This document shows positions 8,296 through 17,226 of a stretch of DNA of 64,000 nucleotides, one piece after another. The stretch is from Citrobacter freundii. GTDB taxonomy: Bacteria > Bacteroidota > Bacteroidia > Chitinophagales > Chitinophagaceae. Numbering within the stretch: position 1 is the first letter of the stretch; each line of letters opens with the position of its first letter. The DNA lies in NCBI GenBank assembly GCA_003243445.1, contig QFQQ01000017.1, forward strand, positions 1 through 64,000. Direction: 5' to 3'. The notes beneath the pieces were generated by a model. The model saw only the letters and a program-made list of their open reading frames with translations. It had not been told where the DNA came from and did not search any database. Both the position numbers and the translations under genes were made by a program.

Positions 8296-9249
8296 TTATT
8301 TTCCTTTCTTGAAATGCTTCAGGTCTCTCACTTCCTTTTCCGAAAGAAAACGATATTTCCCACGCTCCACATTCTTCTTTGTCAGTCCCGCAAACATTAC
8401 ACGATCAAGATTCTTCACATCATAACCCAGCGATTCAAAGATCCTTCGAACAATCCGGTTACGGCCGCTATGGATCTCCACGCCAACCTGTGTTTTATCT
8501 TTCATGTCTGCATAAGCCAGCACGTCAACATTCGCCGGTCCGTCTTCCAGGGTTACCCCTTTCAGGATCTGATCGAAATCTTTTTTCTCTAAAGGCTTAT
8601 CAAGTGTAACAGCGTAGATCTTTTTTATTTCATGACTTGGATGCGTCAGCTTTTGAGCAAGCTCTCCATCATTGGTGAGCAACAACACGCCGGATGTATT
8701 GCGGTCGAGACGGCCAACAGGATAGATCCGTTCTTTTGTTGCCTGTTTGATCAGGTCAAGAACAGTCTTTCTTTTTTGAGGATCATCCGTTGTAGTAATA
8801 TAATCTTTCGGTTTATTAAGAAGGATATAAACCAGGTTTTTTGCAAGAAAGATCTTCTTGCCATTTACCACCACTTCATCCTGGGGATTCACTTTATGAC
8901 CGGGCTCGGTCACCGTTTCTTTATTCACTTTTACTACGCCGCTTTTCACCAGCTCCGCAGCTTCTCTGCGGCCGCACACGCCTGCGTGCGCGATGAATTT
9001 ATTCAACGGCATCACGCCGGATGATTCGGGACGATTGATCACCGGGGCAGGAGTGGGCTTATTACCAGCCTGTCTGCCCATTTGACTGCGCGTATCCACG
9101 CCAGCTTTACGTGCTTCCTCTTTTTTCTTTTCAAAGAATTCTTCCCGCTCTTTCCTGTACTTTCTCTTCTCTGCCTTAAATTCTTCTTTTACTGCGGCGT
9201 TACTTTTTTTCTTGGTGAACTTCGTGAATTGTTGTGGAGTCTTTTTCAT
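8296..9249 (-). CDS. rluB: RsuA/RluB-family rRNA pseudouridine synthase
   Basis: 317 aa. A Lys/Glu-rich, probably disordered N-terminus (1-75) precedes an S4 RNA-binding domain (MPLNKFIAHAGV at 80-91, GRREAAELV). The catalytic domain carries GRLDRNTSGVLLLTNDGE with Asp182. This layout matches 23S rRNA pseudouridine synthases of the RluB class, which modify the U2605 region; RluE/RluF/RsuA specificity cannot be ruled out. The charged extension is common in Bacteroidota homologues. Downstream neighbour on the minus strand is the RluA-type enzyme. Confidence 0.85.
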   Translation of the reverse strand: MKKTPQQFTKFTKKKSNAAVKEEFKAEKRKYRKEREEFFEKKKEEARKAGVDTRSQMGRQAGNKPTPAPVINRPESSGVMPLNKFIAHAGVCGRREAAELVKSGVVKVNKETVTEPGHKVNPQDEVVVNGKKIFLAKNLVYILLNKPKDYITTTDDPQKRKTVLDLIKQATKERIYPVGRLDRNTSGVLLLTNDGELAQKLTHPSHEIKKIYAVTLDKPLEKKDFDQILKGVTLEDGPANVDVLAYADMKDKTQVGVEIHSGRNRIVRRIFESLGYDVKNLDRVMFAGLTKKNVERGKYRFLSEKEVRDLKHFKKGK

Positions 9250-9280
9250 GTTGATTGCTGTTTTACAACAGTAGTTTTTA

Positions 9281-9358
9281 AAGTCAAAATTAAAAATTAA
9301 AAAGTAAAAAAGAGCTTCCCGGTAGCAGAGGGTGTTTTTTACTTTTTAATTTTGACTT
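9281..9358. repeat. AAGTCAAAA-type palindromic repeat
   Basis: Left arm AAGTCAAAATTAAAAA... (9281-9311) is the reverse complement of the right arm 9335-9358 (TTTTTTACTTTTTAATTTTG then ACTT), apart from a 7-bp insertion. The 23-bp centre is GC-rich. The right arm overlaps the rlmN stop codon, so it may also act as the rlmN terminator. Confidence 0.75.
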
Positions 9359-10403
9359 AGTTTTTGTTTGCAAGTTGTCCGCATGCTGCATCAATATCCT
9401 TCCCGCGGCTCCGGCGTAAGCGTGCATTCACCCGGTTCTTCTCCAGGTAAGCCATGAACGCTTCCACCTTTTCTTCTGTGGGCTTCGTGAATCTTGCAAA
9501 ATCGATCGGATTGTATTCGATGATGTTTACAAGATCAGCCGGCACCTGGCGGTAGATCTTGATCAGCTCGTCTGCGTCCTGTAAACTATCGTTGAAGTTG
9601 TTGAACAGGATATATTCAAACGTGATCTCGTTCTTTGTTTGTTTATAAAAATAATTCAGGGCATCGATCAGCGTCTTGATATTATTTGTGTCATTGATCG
9701 GCATGATCTCATGACGTTTCTTGTCATTTGCCGCATGTAATGAAAGCGCAAGTTTGAATTTCACTTTATCATCTCCCAGTTGGCGGATCTGTTTTGCCAC
9801 ACCAGCGGTTGACACGGTGATCCTTCTTGGACTCATGCCCAGGCCATCGGGAGAAGTGATCCGGTCGATCGATTTCAATACGTTTTTATAGTTCAGCAGC
9901 GGTTCGCCCATGCCCATAAAAACGATATTCGTGAGTTTCTTTCCGTGAATACGTTCGCTTTGCTGATTGATCAGCACCACTTCATCATAGATCTCATCAA
10001 AACCAAGATTGCGTTTACGGTCGATATATCCGGTTGCGCAGAATTTGCAGCTGAGGGAACAGCCGATCTGTGAAGAAACGCAAGCAGTTACGCGTGTTTC
10101 GGTTGGGATCAGCACGCCTTCAACGAGGTGTCCGTCATGCGTTTTAAAGCGTGATTTGACTGTGCCGTCCGAGGAATATTGTGTTGCGTCAATAGTAAGA
10201 GCCGGTAAGGTAAAGTCTTCTTTCAGTTTGGCCCTGATCTCTTTGCTGAGATTGGTCATGGCGTCAATGTCCTGTGCCTGTTTCAGCCAGAGCCATTCAT
10301 ATACCTGCTTGGCTCTGAATTTCTTTTCTCCCATTTCTTCAAAATAAGCCTCAATATCCGGAAGCGTCAGGGTCCGGATATTTTGCTTTACTGCTTTTGC
10401 CAT
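9357..10403 (-). CDS. rlmN: 23S rRNA (adenine2503-C2)-methyltransferase
   Basis: 348-aa radical SAM enzyme that methylates C2 of A2503 in 23S rRNA and A37 in some tRNAs. Seen: the cluster motif CSLSCKFC with C115, C119 and C122, GMGEPLLNY, and the C-terminal cysteine (C341, in DAACGQL) that takes part in the dual-cysteine mechanism. Standard family length. The promoter element CAAAGATA (complement of TATCTTTG, 10408-10415) lies only 4 bp from the start codon, so the mRNA is probably leaderless or nearly so. Confidence 0.93.
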   Translation of the reverse strand: MAKAVKQNIRTLTLPDIEAYFEEMGEKKFRAKQVYEWLWLKQAQDIDAMTNLSKEIRAKLKEDFTLPALTIDATQYSSDGTVKSRFKTHDGHLVEGVLIPTETRVTACVSSQIGCSLSCKFCATGYIDRKRNLGFDEIYDEVVLINQQSERIHGKKLTNIVFMGMGEPLLNYKNVLKSIDRITSPDGLGMSPRRITVSTAGVAKQIRQLGDDKVKFKLALSLHAANDKKRHEIMPINDTNNIKTLIDALNYFYKQTKNEITFEYILFNNFNDSLQDADELIKIYRQVPADLVNIIEYNPIDFARFTKPTEEKVEAFMAYLEKNRVNARLRRSRGKDIDAACGQLANKN

Positions 10404-10407
10404 GGCG

Positions 10408-10415
10408 CAAAGATA
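10408..10415 (-). promoter_or_regulatory. rlmN -7 element, leaderless arrangement
   Basis: On the minus strand TATCTTTG-CGCC-ATG. The 8-bp -7 match ends 4 bp before the start codon. The identical 15-bp string occurs at the phosphatase gene (22790-22804). Confidence 0.5.
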
Positions 10416-10420
10416 GTGTA

Positions 10421-10956
10421 TTGGGGAAGAAGATGACCACGGACCACGGACCGCGGACCGCCGACGGTCGCTTGTAATCCGTAAATCTTAGCTGTAATCA
10501 ATAGGTTATCTTCCTGTTATAACCAGGACCGGCCGATAAACAAGACTAGTGCGATCTCCTTGGGGAAGAAGATGACCACGGACCACGGACCGCGGACCGC
10601 CGACGGTCGCTTATAATCCGTGAACCTTAGTCCTAATCAATAGGTTATCTGTCTGTTATAACCAGGACCGGCCGATAAACAAGACTAGTGCTCCAGTAAG
10701 GCGATCTCCCGTCCGCCGTCCGCCGTCGGTCGTCTGCGGTCTGTCGTCCGCGGTCTTCCTTCAAATGTCATAACGAAAATACCCTCCTGTTACAATGAAG
10801 AAAGTTCGGAAAGCATGACTGGTACGGCGGTCTGCGGTCCGTGGTCCGCGGTCTTCCTTCAAATCTCGTAACGAAAAATACCCTCCTGTTACAATGAAGA
10901 CAGGCCGATAAACATGACTGGTACGGCGGTCTGCGGTCCGTCGTCCGCGGTCTTCC
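10421..10956. repeat. Array of GGACC-word repeats, four related units
   Basis: Two direct units of about 139 bp start at 10421 and 10560 (GGGGAAGAAGATGACCACGG, then GGACC words, then CCTGTTATAACCAGGACCGG and GATAAACAAGACTAGTGC). They are followed by two units of about 110 bp near 10735 and 10828, in which the GGACC words appear on the opposite strand (GCGGTCCGTGGTCCGCGG) while the GATAAACATGACTGGTAC part stays in direct orientation. A last half unit ends at 10956, just before the thiolase promoter. No supported ORF lies inside. Confidence 0.8.
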
Positions 10957-10957
10957 T

Positions 10958-10965
10958 TATATTTG
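10958..10965 (+). promoter_or_regulatory. Thiolase -7 promoter element (TATATTTG)
   Basis: Exact TAnnTTTG match about 33 bp before the GTG start of the thiolase gene, directly after the repeat array. Confidence 0.5.
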
Positions 10966-10997
10966 CTTTTGCAAAACAATTAAAACCAAATTCTTAA

Positions 10998-12191
10998 GTG
11001 AATCCTGTATATATCATCGACGCAACGAGAACCCCGATAGGAAAATATGGTGGTGCGCTTTCAGCTTTCCGCCCGGATGATCTGCTGGCCCATGTGATCA
11101 GCGTGCTGATCGAACGTAATCCGTCGATAGATATCAATTCCATTGAAGATGTTATCGCCGGTGCGGCCAACCAGGCCGGTGAAGATAACAGGAATGTTGC
11201 CCGGATGGCTGCACTGCTGGCCGGTCTGCCGGTTTCAGTGGCGGGGAACACGGTGAATCGCCTTTGCGCTTCCGGTCTCCAGGCGATCTCAGATGCCGCG
11301 CGTCAGGTGATGTGTGGCGATGCCGAGCTGATCCTTGCCGGTGGTGTTGAGAGCATGACCCGTGCGCCGTTCGTTACCGCGAAAGCAACCGCGCCCTTTC
11401 AACGCAATGTTGAAACATTTGATACAACACTTGGCTGGAGATTTATCAATAAAAAACTGGCCTCCATGTATCACCCGTTCAGCATGGGCGAAACAGCGGA
11501 GAACGTAGCCAGGCAATGGAATATTTCCCGCGAAGAACAGGATGCCTTTGCGCTTTCATCGCAGGAAAAATATTTTGCCGCAAAAGCTGCCAATAAATGG
11601 GACGAAGAGATCACAGGCCTGGAACTCTTTCAAAATGGTCTTGTAAGCTGGATTGTAAATGATGAGCATCCCCGTCAGACATCAATGGAAAAACTGGCCG
11701 TGCTCAAACCCGCATTTGCAAAAGACGGAACAGTAACCGCCGGCAATGCTGCCGGTATTAATGATGGCGCTGCCGCAATGTTGCTGGCAAGTGAAGCAGC
11801 AGTAAAAAAATATGATCTCAAGCCATTGGCAAAGATCCGTTCACTCGCCGTCGCTGGTGTTGATCCTGCGATTATGGGCATTGGTCCGGTGCCTGCTACA
11901 AAAAAAGCTTTGCAGCGTGCAGGCTTGTCGATTGACCAGATAGGTTTGATTGAACTGAATGAAGCTTTCGCTTCACAAACGATTGCGTGCATACGCGAAT
12001 TATCACTTGATATAAAAAAAGTAAATGTAAACGGCGGTGCCATCGCGTTGGGACATCCGCTGGGGTGTAGTGGTGTAAGAATATCAACAACTTTATTATA
12101 TGAGATGCAGCGTTTGAATGTTAAATATGGACTGGCAACTATGTGTGTAGGTGTAGGGCAGGGAGCAGCCATAATTTTTGAATCCATGTAA
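10998..12191 (+). CDS. Thiolase, 3-oxoadipyl-CoA/acetyl-CoA acyltransferase-like
   Basis: 397 aa with a GTG start; the sequence around the start allows a one-base uncertainty in my reading. Seen: nucleophile Cys90 in NRLCASG, SMTRAP, NEAFA, GHPLGCSG, and a second active-site Cys in CVGVGQGAA. QAGEDNRNVARMAALLAGLP and FDTTLGWRF resemble PcaF/PaaJ 3-oxoadipyl-CoA thiolases more than acetoacetyl-CoA thiolases. It would cleave or condense beta-ketoacyl-CoA in the cytoplasm. No other aromatic-degradation gene is nearby, so the substrate is open. Confidence 0.8.
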   Translation: MNPVYIIDATRTPIGKYGGALSAFRPDDLLAHVISVLIERNPSIDINSIEDVIAGAANQAGEDNRNVARMAALLAGLPVSVAGNTVNRLCASGLQAISDAARQVMCGDAELILAGGVESMTRAPFVTAKATAPFQRNVETFDTTLGWRFINKKLASMYHPFSMGETAENVARQWNISREEQDAFALSSQEKYFAAKAANKWDEEITGLELFQNGLVSWIVNDEHPRQTSMEKLAVLKPAFAKDGTVTAGNAAGINDGAAAMLLASEAAVKKYDLKPLAKIRSLAVAGVDPAIMGIGPVPATKKALQRAGLSIDQIGLIELNEAFASQTIACIRELSLDIKKVNVNGGAIALGHPLGCSGVRISTTLLYEMQRLNVKYGLATMCVGVGQGAAIIFESM

Positions 12192-12354
12192 AAAATTTTT
12201 CTTTTTTCTGATGAGTATTGTTTTTTTAAATATTTTAGCCCCTCTTTAAGCAAAGGTTAACTCTGATTAATTTCCAATCTATTCCTGGAATCCGCTTGCT
12301 GTAATGGATCCCGTTCACATGAAATTTTACCAAGACTGTACGTAAAGTGCCAGT

Positions 12355-12379
12355 CATAAGAATGTTGTTCGTTCTTATG
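12355..12379 (+). promoter_or_regulatory. Hairpin in the susC leader
   Basis: CATAAGAA (12355-12362) and TTCTTATG (12372-12379) form a short stem about 37 bp before the susC start, within a 224-bp leader. It could affect translation or mRNA stability. No known riboswitch is recognised. Confidence 0.3.
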
Positions 12380-12415
12380 CCTGGACATTTTTGAATAACT
12401 AAAACCAAACTGCAC

Positions 12416-15400
12416 ATGAAACGATTACTGTTCGTTTTGGCAGTGATGTTTTTTGCATGCCAAGCATGGGCGCAGAAAACGATCACTGGCAAGGTCACCG
12501 ATGAAAAGGGTGATCCCATCTCCAATGTTTCCGTAACAGTTAAGGGAAGTTCGGTAGGTACTGTTACCAACGAACAAGGAAACTTCTCCCTTTCTGTGCC
12601 TGCAAACAGCAAGGCGCTTGTTTTTTCTTCCGTAGGTCGCGAAATCAAAGAGCAGGCTATCGGAACAGCTAATGTAATAGCTGTTTCGCTGGCTACAACT
12701 ACACAAAACCTCGATGAGGTTGTAGTGGTAGCGTATGGTTCTGTGAAAAAGGCAGACTTTGTTGGATCTGCAGCAACCGTAAATGCGAAAGCTCTTGAGA
12801 ACAGAACGCTGTCGAACCCGCTGAATGCGTTGGTCGGCGCGGCTCCTGGTATCCAGACAACCGTAGCGAGCGGTGCTCCTGGTTCCAGCCCTGGTGTTGT
12901 GATCAGAGGTTTTGGCTCACTGAGTATTGGTAACGGTCCGCTCTATGTAGTGGATGGTGTTATTTATGATGGTGGTTTCTCAAATCTGAACACCGATGAT
13001 ATCGAGAACCTGACTGTATTGAAAGACGCATCTTCCACTGCGTTATATGGTTCACGTGGTGCGAATGGTGTAGTGATGATCACTACCAAAAAAGGCCGTA
13101 AAGGCAAACAAAGCGTTCAGTTCAGTGTGAAAATGGGACGTTCAAATCCTGCAATTCCACGCTATGAAACTGTGAATGCTTTTGAATATTATCCGCTTGC
13201 TTGGGAATCTTACCGCAACGGCTTATATTTTAACACCCTGGTTCAGGGCGCACGTATTCCATTAGACAGTGCGAACATGATCGCCAGCGGTACATTACCC
13301 CGTTATACAAGCGGTGCGAACGTTGGCCGTCAGATCTTCCGTAACGGTAACTTCCAGGACATCTATCAGGTACTTGGTAACTACAATCCATTCAACGTTC
13401 CGAATACGCAGATCGTTGGCCTGGATGGTAAGATCAATCCAAGCGCCAACCTTATTTATGGAAACGATCTTGACTGGCTTGATCAGGCAACACGCACAGG
13501 AACACGTAATGAATATGGTGTTCTGTATACTTCAGGTACAGACAAGTCTGATATCAGCGCTTCTGTTAATTATCTGAAAGAAGGCGGCTGGGGTCTGCGT
13601 TCCGACTTTGAAAGATTCAGTGGCCGTGTGAACGCCAGCGTTAAACCAACAACCTGGTTTAAAACCGGTTTGAACCTTGCCGGTAACCGCAGCAGGTTCA
13701 ATAACGCAGCTACAGGTGGTATCGTGAATGCATTTTACTTTGCACGTTATATCGCTCCAATCTATCCTGTCAACCTTCACGCCGCAGGAACCGGCGAACT
13801 GATCCTGGATGCATTGGGAAATCCTCAGTTTGACCTTGGCAATACAAATGGCTACGCCCGTCCTTATAACAGCGGTCGTCATACTATTGCTGAGCACCTC
13901 TGGAATAAAGATAATGACACGCGTGACGTGCTTTCTGCACGTTCTTTTGCAGAAGTTACATTCACTCCCTGGTTAAAGGCAACGACCAACATCAGTGTGG
14001 ATATCACCAATAATACGAACGAAAGTTATGAGAACCCGATCGTTGGTGATGGTCTCGGATCTGGCCGTTACAGCCTGGGGTATTCTAAAACAACCAGCTA
14101 CACGTTCAACCAGATCGTGAATGCAAATAAGAGCTTCGGTCGCCACAGTTTTGACGCCCTTGTAGGTCATGAGAATTACAGCTATAAAAATATCGGCACC
14201 AGCGGTATGAGGATCGGTCAAAGCTTTGATAACATTTATATGTATTCAAACTTCCTTACGATCAACTCCCTGTCTTCTTCATTCAGTGAAGCACGCACAG
14301 AAGGTTTCTTCTCACGTCTTAACTATGATTACGCAGGAAAATACCTGATCTCAGGTTCTATCCGCCGCGATGGTAACTCTAAATTCTCCAAAGATGTTCG
14401 CTGGTCAAACTTCTGGTCAGTTGGTCTCGGCTGGAGAATTGATCAGGAAGATTTCTTCCATACAAGTTTTGTTGACATGTTGAAGTTCCGTGCATCTTAT
14501 GGTGCTGTTGGTAACTCTGATGGTCTGGGTAACTACCCGTACCAGTCTGGCTATTCTATCGGCTGGGATAACGCCACTTATACCGGTGTAACAGCAAGTG
14601 CTTTGGGTAGCCCGACACTGACATGGGAAACGCAGAAGCCTCTCGACTTTGGTGTTGACTTCTCCATGTTCAAAGGTCGCCTTAACGGTACCGTTGAGTA
14701 TTTCATCAGGAACAGCTCCGGTCTGATCTTCGGTGTGCCTCAACCTTACCAGAACGGTGGTACTTCCAGCGGAAACTACACTGTTAGCCAGAACATCGGT
14801 TCTATGAAGAACCAGGGTATAGAGATTTCGCTGACAGGAAACCTTGTTCGTTCTAAAGACTGGAACTGGAGCATGACCGTAAATGCAACATCTTATAAGA
14901 ATAAGATCACCAAAATGCCAGCCGTAACTCCAAGCGTATTGAGCGGTTCATTCCGTCGTGAAGTTGGTCATTCGATCTATGACTTCTGGACACGCGTGTG
15001 GTATGGTGTTGATCCGGCAGATGGGCAGGCTTTGTACAAAGGTCTTTCTGCAACTTCAGTATTTGATCCTGCTACCGATCGCGTGATCGCGAAAGCTGGT
15101 GGTGGAAATGATACAGTTACCATCGACCATAACCGTGCATTGCAGACCTTTACCGGCCATAGCGCACTGCCTGATGTATATGGAAGCATCGCAAATACCG
15201 TTTCTTACAAGAACTTCGACCTGTCTATCCTGTTGACTTATCAGCTTGGTGGTACAGTGAGCGATGGTGTATACGGAAGCCTGATGTCAACCGCAACTGC
15301 TGGCGGCACATATCATAAAGATATCTTCCAGCGTTGGCAAAATCCGGGTGACATAACAAACGTTCCAAGACTCGATAACCAGCGTACAGCGCAGTATGGC

Positions 15401-15652
15401 GCGGGCTCATCCCGTTTCTTCACAAGCGCTTCTTACCTGTCTCTTACAAATATCAGTCTTGCTTACCGTCTGCCAGCTGCATGGCTGGGCAAGGTTAAGG
15501 CCAGCAATGCAAGAATATTCATCACTGGTGAGAACCTGCATTTCTTTACAAAACGTAAGGGCATGAACGTGAACGGTAACTTCAGCGGTACAACTGGTGA
15601 TAACTATGATGCTGCACGTATTATCAGTGGCGGTATCAGTGTAAACTTCTAA
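12416..15652 (+). CDS. SusC/RagA-family TonB-linked outer membrane protein
   Basis: 1078 aa. Signal peptide MKRLLFVLAVMFFACQAWA (cleavage near 19), then a carboxypeptidase-regulatory-like domain (about 22-95, ITGKVTDEKG), a TonB-box-like LDEVVVVAYG, a plug domain with the SusC signature (LKDASSTALYGSRGANGV) and a long beta-barrel ending in an aromatic-terminated strand (ISVNF). It imports oligosaccharides or other large nutrients across the outer membrane with TonB energy. The paired SusD-like gene is 11 bp downstream. No glycoside hydrolase is adjacent, so the substrate is unknown. Confidence 0.95.
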   Translation: MKRLLFVLAVMFFACQAWAQKTITGKVTDEKGDPISNVSVTVKGSSVGTVTNEQGNFSLSVPANSKALVFSSVGREIKEQAIGTANVIAVSLATTTQNLDEVVVVAYGSVKKADFVGSAATVNAKALENRTLSNPLNALVGAAPGIQTTVASGAPGSSPGVVIRGFGSLSIGNGPLYVVDGVIYDGGFSNLNTDDIENLTVLKDASSTALYGSRGANGVVMITTKKGRKGKQSVQFSVKMGRSNPAIPRYETVNAFEYYPLAWESYRNGLYFNTLVQGARIPLDSANMIASGTLPRYTSGANVGRQIFRNGNFQDIYQVLGNYNPFNVPNTQIVGLDGKINPSANLIYGNDLDWLDQATRTGTRNEYGVLYTSGTDKSDISASVNYLKEGGWGLRSDFERFSGRVNASVKPTTWFKTGLNLAGNRSRFNNAATGGIVNAFYFARYIAPIYPVNLHAAGTGELILDALGNPQFDLGNTNGYARPYNSGRHTIAEHLWNKDNDTRDVLSARSFAEVTFTPWLKATTNISVDITNNTNESYENPIVGDGLGSGRYSLGYSKTTSYTFNQIVNANKSFGRHSFDALVGHENYSYKNIGTSGMRIGQSFDNIYMYSNFLTINSLSSSFSEARTEGFFSRLNYDYAGKYLISGSIRRDGNSKFSKDVRWSNFWSVGLGWRIDQEDFFHTSFVDMLKFRASYGAVGNSDGLGNYPYQSGYSIGWDNATYTGVTASALGSPTLTWETQKPLDFGVDFSMFKGRLNGTVEYFIRNSSGLIFGVPQPYQNGGTSSGNYTVSQNIGSMKNQGIEISLTGNLVRSKDWNWSMTVNATSYKNKITKMPAVTPSVLSGSFRREVGHSIYDFWTRVWYGVDPADGQALYKGLSATSVFDPATDRVIAKAGGGNDTVTIDHNRALQTFTGHSALPDVYGSIANTVSYKNFDLSILLTYQLGGTVSDGVYGSLMSTATAGGTYHKDIFQRWQNPGDITNVPRLDNQRTAQYGAGSSRFFTSASYLSLTNISLAYRLPAAWLGKVKASNARIFITGENLHFFTKRKGMNVNGNFSGTTGDNYDAARIISGGISVNF

Positions 15653-15663
15653 AAAAGATTTGT

Positions 15664-17151
15664 ATGAAATTGTTTAATAAGAATCTAGTATGGGTAGCAC
15701 TGATCGTGGCAGTGTTCACCGGCACAAGCTGCAGCAAGGATTACCTGCAGCTCAATCCTCCCACCGTTTTAACTCCGGAAAATATTTTCTCGAGTACAAA
15801 AAATGCGATGGCTGCCATTAATGGTATGCACAGGCTGAACTACGTACAGTGGTATGGATCGCAGGCTTATGGTGGTATCAGTGGAAACATGATCGATCTG
15901 GAAGTCCTCGGTGAAGATTTTGTTATGACAAACCAGGCAAATGGCTGGTTCGTCAGCGAGTACCGTTGGTTGTCTCACAGAAGCGAGACAAGCACAATGG
16001 TGCGCTTTCATTATGGATATTTCTATGTGTTCATCGGTAACGCAAATATGATCATTGCAAACATTGACAATGCAACTGGTTCCGATGCCGAAAAGAACTT
16101 CATCAAAGGGCAGGCTTATGCTTACAGGGCATGGGCGTACCATCAACTGGTTCAGACATTCGGTAAACGTTATGTAGCTGGTGGAGATAACACAGGCCTG
16201 GCTGTTCCGCTTGTGCTGGAACCCCGCTCCGGCTCCCTGCCACGCAGCACTGTAGAGGAAGTATATACACAGATCAATAAAGACATTGATCAGGCTATTA
16301 CATTGCTGACTCCAATCACAACCCGCCCTGACAAATCACATATCAATGTGAATGTTGCGAAAGGCATCAAAGCGAGAATTGCACTCACTCAGCAGGCATG
16401 GGCTGTGGCTGCTCAAAATGCGGCTGAAGCCCGCGCAGGATTTACACTGATGAACAATACACAGTATATGCAAGGTTTTTCTGACCAGGCCAATCCTGAG
16501 TTCATCTGGGCATACAAGCACATTGACGCTCATCCTACATACTTCTATTCGTTCTATGCGTATCTTGGTAACTTCTCATCAACCAATACAAGAGGTAACC
16601 CCAAAGCTATCTTCTCTGTATTATATGATAAGATCACTGCTACAGATATCAGAAAGCAACTGTGGGATCCAACAGGCACCAATACCGCTTTCCCACGTGT
16701 AACAGATGGTACACGCAGGCCTTACATGACACGTAAGTTCATGCTCGCTAACCCTGGAAACAGTAACGGAGACCTTAACATGATGCGGGCAAGCGAAATG
16801 TATCTTATCGAGGCAGAAGCCCTGGCAAGAGCAGGCAACCGTGAAGCAGAGGCAAGAACTGCGCTGTTTACACTCGCGCGTCAGAGAGATGCGAGTTATG
16901 TTCTTTCAACAAATACCGGAGCAGCACTGATCGAAGAGATCCTGACTCAACGCCGCATAGAGTTGTGGGGAGAAGGATTCCGTTTCTATGATCTGAAAAG
17001 GCTTAACCTTCCGCTCGACCGTAATGGTGGCAATCATGATAACACACTTGCTCAGAAAATGGACGAACCGGCTGGTACCGCCAACTGGCAGTTCATGATC
17101 CCTCGTGTGGAGATCGATTACACTAACGGGGTGGTTACTCAAAACCCTTAA
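15664..17151 (+). CDS. SusD/RagB-family nutrient-binding outer membrane lipoprotein
   Basis: 495 aa with a lipoprotein signal (Cys23 in GTSCSKD). The N-terminal LQLNPPTVLTPENIF segment, the TPR-like helical core with KGQAYAYRAWAYHQLV, and the C-terminal ILTQRRIELWGEGFRFYDLKRL block are diagnostic of RagB/SusD proteins. It acts as the surface lid that binds substrate over the SusC-like channel encoded upstream, in the same operon. The stop codon lies 2 bp before a very long hairpin. Confidence 0.95.
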   Translation: MKLFNKNLVWVALIVAVFTGTSCSKDYLQLNPPTVLTPENIFSSTKNAMAAINGMHRLNYVQWYGSQAYGGISGNMIDLEVLGEDFVMTNQANGWFVSEYRWLSHRSETSTMVRFHYGYFYVFIGNANMIIANIDNATGSDAEKNFIKGQAYAYRAWAYHQLVQTFGKRYVAGGDNTGLAVPLVLEPRSGSLPRSTVEEVYTQINKDIDQAITLLTPITTRPDKSHINVNVAKGIKARIALTQQAWAVAAQNAAEARAGFTLMNNTQYMQGFSDQANPEFIWAYKHIDAHPTYFYSFYAYLGNFSSTNTRGNPKAIFSVLYDKITATDIRKQLWDPTGTNTAFPRVTDGTRRPYMTRKFMLANPGNSNGDLNMMRASEMYLIEAEALARAGNREAEARTALFTLARQRDASYVLSTNTGAALIEEILTQRRIELWGEGFRFYDLKRLNLPLDRNGGNHDNTLAQKMDEPAGTANWQFMIPRVEIDYTNGVVTQNP

Positions 17152-17153
17152 GC

Positions 17154-17226
17154 TGTCATCGGGTTGATATAAAAGAAAAGAGCCTTCACTACGAAGGCTC
17201 TTTTCTTTTATATCAACCCGATGACA
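17154..17226. terminator. Bidirectional terminator with 34-bp perfect arms
   Basis: Arms 17154-17187 and 17193-17226 are perfect reverse complements around the 5-nt loop ACTAC. The stem contains AAAAGAAAAGAGCCTTC and GAAGGCTCTTTTCTTTT, so U-tracts are built into both strands. It exactly fills the gap between the susD stop and the stop codon of the convergent permease gene. Confidence 0.9.

Noticed and set aside
10421..10956. Possible CRISPR array
   Set aside because: Units are about 110-140 bp, few in number, change orientation internally and have near-identical spacers. No cas genes are present.
10761..10979. 72-aa minus-strand ORF with internal repeats (EDRGPRTADRRTSH)
   Set aside because: The repeated peptide is only the translation of the GGACC-word DNA repeats.
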